Shown here in pieces: positions 5,078 through 6,807 of a stretch of DNA of 6,807 nt. The notes below the pieces were generated by a model that made no database searches, was not told the origin of the DNA, and worked only from the letters and a program-made list of their open reading frames with translations. Both the position numbers and the translations under genes were made by a program. Position 1 is the first letter of the stretch. Every line of letters begins with the position of its first letter. Source of the stretch: JACOND01 sp051011135. GTDB lineage: Bacteria; Bdellovibrionota; Bdellovibrionia; Bdellovibrionales; UBA1609. Where the stretch lies: the NCBI GenBank assembly GCA_051011135.1, contig JBPCUO010000081.1, positions 1 to 6,807 on the forward strand, read 5' to 3'.

Positions 5078-6121
5078 ATGAGATCTTCTCCTATTTTATT
5101 AAAAGGGTTAGATTTTATTGAATATGCTAGCTCTGAACCAGAAAATCTACAGACTCTCTTTAAAAATTTAACTTTTGTAGAAACAGCCCGACATAAAGAT
5201 AAAGAAGTTTCTCTTTTTCAATCGGGTGATTGTCATTTTGTAATCAATAATCAAAAAGATAGTTTTGCTCAAAATTTTTCTAAAAAACATCAAGGGCCTT
5301 CTGTTTGTTCTTTAGGTTTTCGTGTGAATGGTTCTGCTCAAAAAGCTCTGGATTGGGCTGTAAGCCAAGGCGCTCAAAAAGTTGAAAAAGATTCTCATAG
5401 TCATAGTTTTCCTGCTATTTACGGAGTGGGAAATTCTTTAATTTATTTTGTTGATGATTTTTCTAACGGAGGCCATTGGAAAAAATCTTTTCAATTTCAT
5501 CAAGACGCTCCCTCTCAACCTATCTTTTTATCTATTGATCATCTCACTAATAATGTTCCTTGTGGAGAGATGCAAAAATGGTGTGATTTTTATCAAAGTA
5601 TCTTTGGATTCACGCAGAGAAGATTTTTTGATATCAAAGGTTTAAAAACTGGATTGATTTCAAAAGTAATGAAATCTCCTTGTGATACCATTACTATTCC
5701 TATTAACGAGCCTTCCAATGATGAAGCGGGTAAAAATTCTCAAATTCAAGAATACTTAGATGAATATAATGGATCTGGGATACAACATATTGCTTTAGAA
5801 ACTCACAAAATTATCTCAGCGATAGAACTCTTAAGAAAAAACGATCTTCACTTCCTTGATGTTCCAAACACTTATTATGACATGCTTAAACAAAGAGGTT
5901 TTACCATAAAAGAAAATGTGGAATCTTTAAAAAAGAATCGCATTCTTGTGGATGGAGATGAGCATGGCTATTTACTTCAAATTTTTACAAAAAATGTCAT
6001 AGGGCCTATTTTTTATGAAGTGATTCAAAGGCATCAGCACGATGGGTTTGGAGAAGGAAATTTTCAGGCTCTTTTTGATTCGATAGAACGAGATCAAATA
6101 GAAAGAGGTTATATTAAATGA
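5078..6121 (+). CDS. hpd: 4-hydroxyphenylpyruvate dioxygenase
   Basis: This 347-residue non-haem Fe(II) enzyme converts 4-hydroxyphenylpyruvate plus O2 to homogentisate and CO2. It shows the two-domain vicinal-oxygen-chelate layout. The three iron ligands are recognisable, numbering from the ATG at 5078: His155 in SIDHLTNNV, His237 in GSGIQHIALET, and Glu314 in GPIFYEVIQR. Other family landmarks are GLDFIEYAS near the start, HQGPSVCSLGFRV, RRFFDIKGLKTGLISKVM, VPNTYYDML, and the C-terminal DGFGEGNFQALFDSIERDQ. This close match to Pseudomonas-type sequences separates it from 4-hydroxymandelate synthase. An in-frame TTG at 5042 would add 12 residues, but these do not resemble the family and the ATG aligns with known N-termini. 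The end overlaps hmgA (ATGA), so the two genes are translationally coupled. Confidence 0.95.
   Translation: MRSSPILLKGLDFIEYASSEPENLQTLFKNLTFVETARHKDKEVSLFQSGDCHFVINNQKDSFAQNFSKKHQGPSVCSLGFRVNGSAQKALDWAVSQGAQKVEKDSHSHSFPAIYGVGNSLIYFVDDFSNGGHWKKSFQFHQDAPSQPIFLSIDHLTNNVPCGEMQKWCDFYQSIFGFTQRRFFDIKGLKTGLISKVMKSPCDTITIPINEPSNDEAGKNSQIQEYLDEYNGSGIQHIALETHKIISAIELLRKNDLHFLDVPNTYYDMLKQRGFTIKENVESLKKNRILVDGDEHGYLLQIFTKNVIGPIFYEVIQRHQHDGFGEGNFQALFDSIERDQIERGYIK
6104..6108 (+). promoter_or_regulatory. ribosome binding site of hmgA
   Basis: AGAGG lies 9 bases before the hmgA ATG at 6118, inside the last codons of hpd. It supports the ATGA-overlap start and translation of hmgA from the hpd transcript. 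Confidence 0.7.
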
Positions 6122-6807
6122 AAAAAAGACAAGCTCATAAAAATATTCCTAAAGGTTGTTTTGAAGAAGAGCAAGGGCAAGAAGGTTTTTTTGGACCGGC
6201 TTCTCATTTGATTCGAAAAAACCCCAGCACAAGATGGAGTCATATTGAAGGATCTTTAAAGCCAAGAATGTTTGACTTAATTTCTAAAAATAAAAAAACT
6301 TGGACTCCTCTTTTTTATAATGACAATCTTGCTATTCATTTTTTAAATTGCACAAAACACTCTTCCAAACTTTTTAAAAGCGCAAACGGTGATCTTTTGT
6401 ATTTTTGTCATAAAGGCGAGGGAGTTGTTCTTACAGAATATGGTCTTTTAAATTATCACTCTGGACAATATATTGTTTTACCTAAATCTTTATCTCATGT
6501 TTTTATTCCATCAAAAGATTCTAGTTTTTTTGTTATTGAAAGTTTAAAAAGTCATTTTCGCGCACCAGAGAGAGGGCTTCTTGGCAGGCATGCTCTTTAT
6601 GATTCTGACTCTTTAGTTAAACCTGATTTAAAAGCTCTCAATCAATTTTTACAAAAAGAAAATTTAGAATTTAAAAAAATGCTGGTTCATCATGAAGGTC
6701 AAAAAACTTTATTCACTTATAAAGAATGTCTCTTTGATGTTGTGGAATGGAAAGGAGATTTATTTCCTTACACTTTAGATATGAAAGATATTATGCCTGT
6801 TATGAGT
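6118..6807 (+). CDS. hmgA: homogentisate 1,2-dioxygenase, 5' part (runs off the window)
   Basis: The first 230 codons are present and open to the window edge. The enzyme is an Fe(II) ring-cleaving dioxygenase converting homogentisate to maleylacetoacetate. Motifs of the cupin-like N-terminal part are clear: GFFGPASHL near residue 23, NDNLAIHFLNC (68-78), ANGDLLYFCHKGEGVVLTEYG (89-109), GQYIVLPKSL (116-125), and CLFDVVEWKGDLFPYTLDMKDIMPVMS (204-230). These correspond to LAIHIFLCN, SDGDFLIVPQKG...TEFG and the NVVAW motif of the human enzyme. The iron ligands (two His and one Glu) lie further downstream, beyond the window, so catalytic integrity cannot be judged. The fragment reads like the compact bacterial form, with a shorter N-terminus than the animal enzyme. 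The start overlaps the hpd stop (ATGA), so the order is hpd-hmgA in one operon. Confidence 0.95.
   Translation, partial: MKKRQAHKNIPKGCFEEEQGQEGFFGPASHLIRKNPSTRWSHIEGSLKPRMFDLISKNKKTWTPLFYNDNLAIHFLNCTKHSSKLFKSANGDLLYFCHKGEGVVLTEYGLLNYHSGQYIVLPKSLSHVFIPSKDSSFFVIESLKSHFRAPERGLLGRHALYDSDSLVKPDLKALNQFLQKENLEFKKMLVHHEGQKTLFTYKECLFDVVEWKGDLFPYTLDMKDIMPVMS

Noticed and set aside
5448..5645. Plus-strand open frame of 65 codons inside hpd
   Set aside because: It is an out-of-frame reading of the well-supported hpd gene; its hydrophobic look comes from the T-rich composition.

Overview
The window is strongly AT-rich chromosomal DNA with tightly packed genes. It encodes a complete set of enzymes for the homogentisate branch of phenylalanine/tyrosine breakdown and a class A (ancestral-type) RNase P RNA. 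Together with signal-peptide-bearing and membrane-anchored proteins, this suggests a Gram-negative, heterotrophic, low-GC bacterium. A Bdellovibrio/Oligoflexia-like or other former 'deltaproteobacterial' lineage would fit, but that placement is a guess; no phylogenetic marker was compared.

Left part (1-2908): a 680-residue exported protein of unrecognised family opens the window. Its N-terminal third has a His...Cys layout resembling clan CD (caspase/CHAT-like) cysteine peptidases. Six bases after it comes rnhA, an RNase HI, and then rnpB, the RNA subunit of RNase P, with its own putative promoter. The rnpB fold can be traced helix by helix (P1, P2, P3, P6, P8, P9, P12, P15-P18, P19). It appears to lack P13/P14 and the usual GGU motif in L15. 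A hairpin with T-tracts on both sides ends rnpB and the convergent minus-strand genes.

Right part (2906-6807): tyrosine catabolism. Minus strand: fumarylacetoacetate hydrolase (fahA), followed after 7 bases by a small membrane-anchored protein of unknown function. Plus strand, divergent from fahA across 63 bases: maleylacetoacetate isomerase (maiA), 4-hydroxyphenylpyruvate dioxygenase (hpd), and the 5' part of homogentisate 1,2-dioxygenase (hmgA), which overlaps hpd by an ATGA and runs off the window. Together they convert 4-hydroxyphenylpyruvate to homogentisate, maleylacetoacetate, fumarylacetoacetate, and finally fumarate plus acetoacetate.

No mobile elements, CRISPR arrays, tRNAs or rRNAs were seen, and no gene-free stretch exceeds 300 bases. 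I see no clearly new multi-gene system. The most promising leads are the exported peptidase-like protein, the trimmed RNase P RNA, and the small anchored protein linked to fahA.
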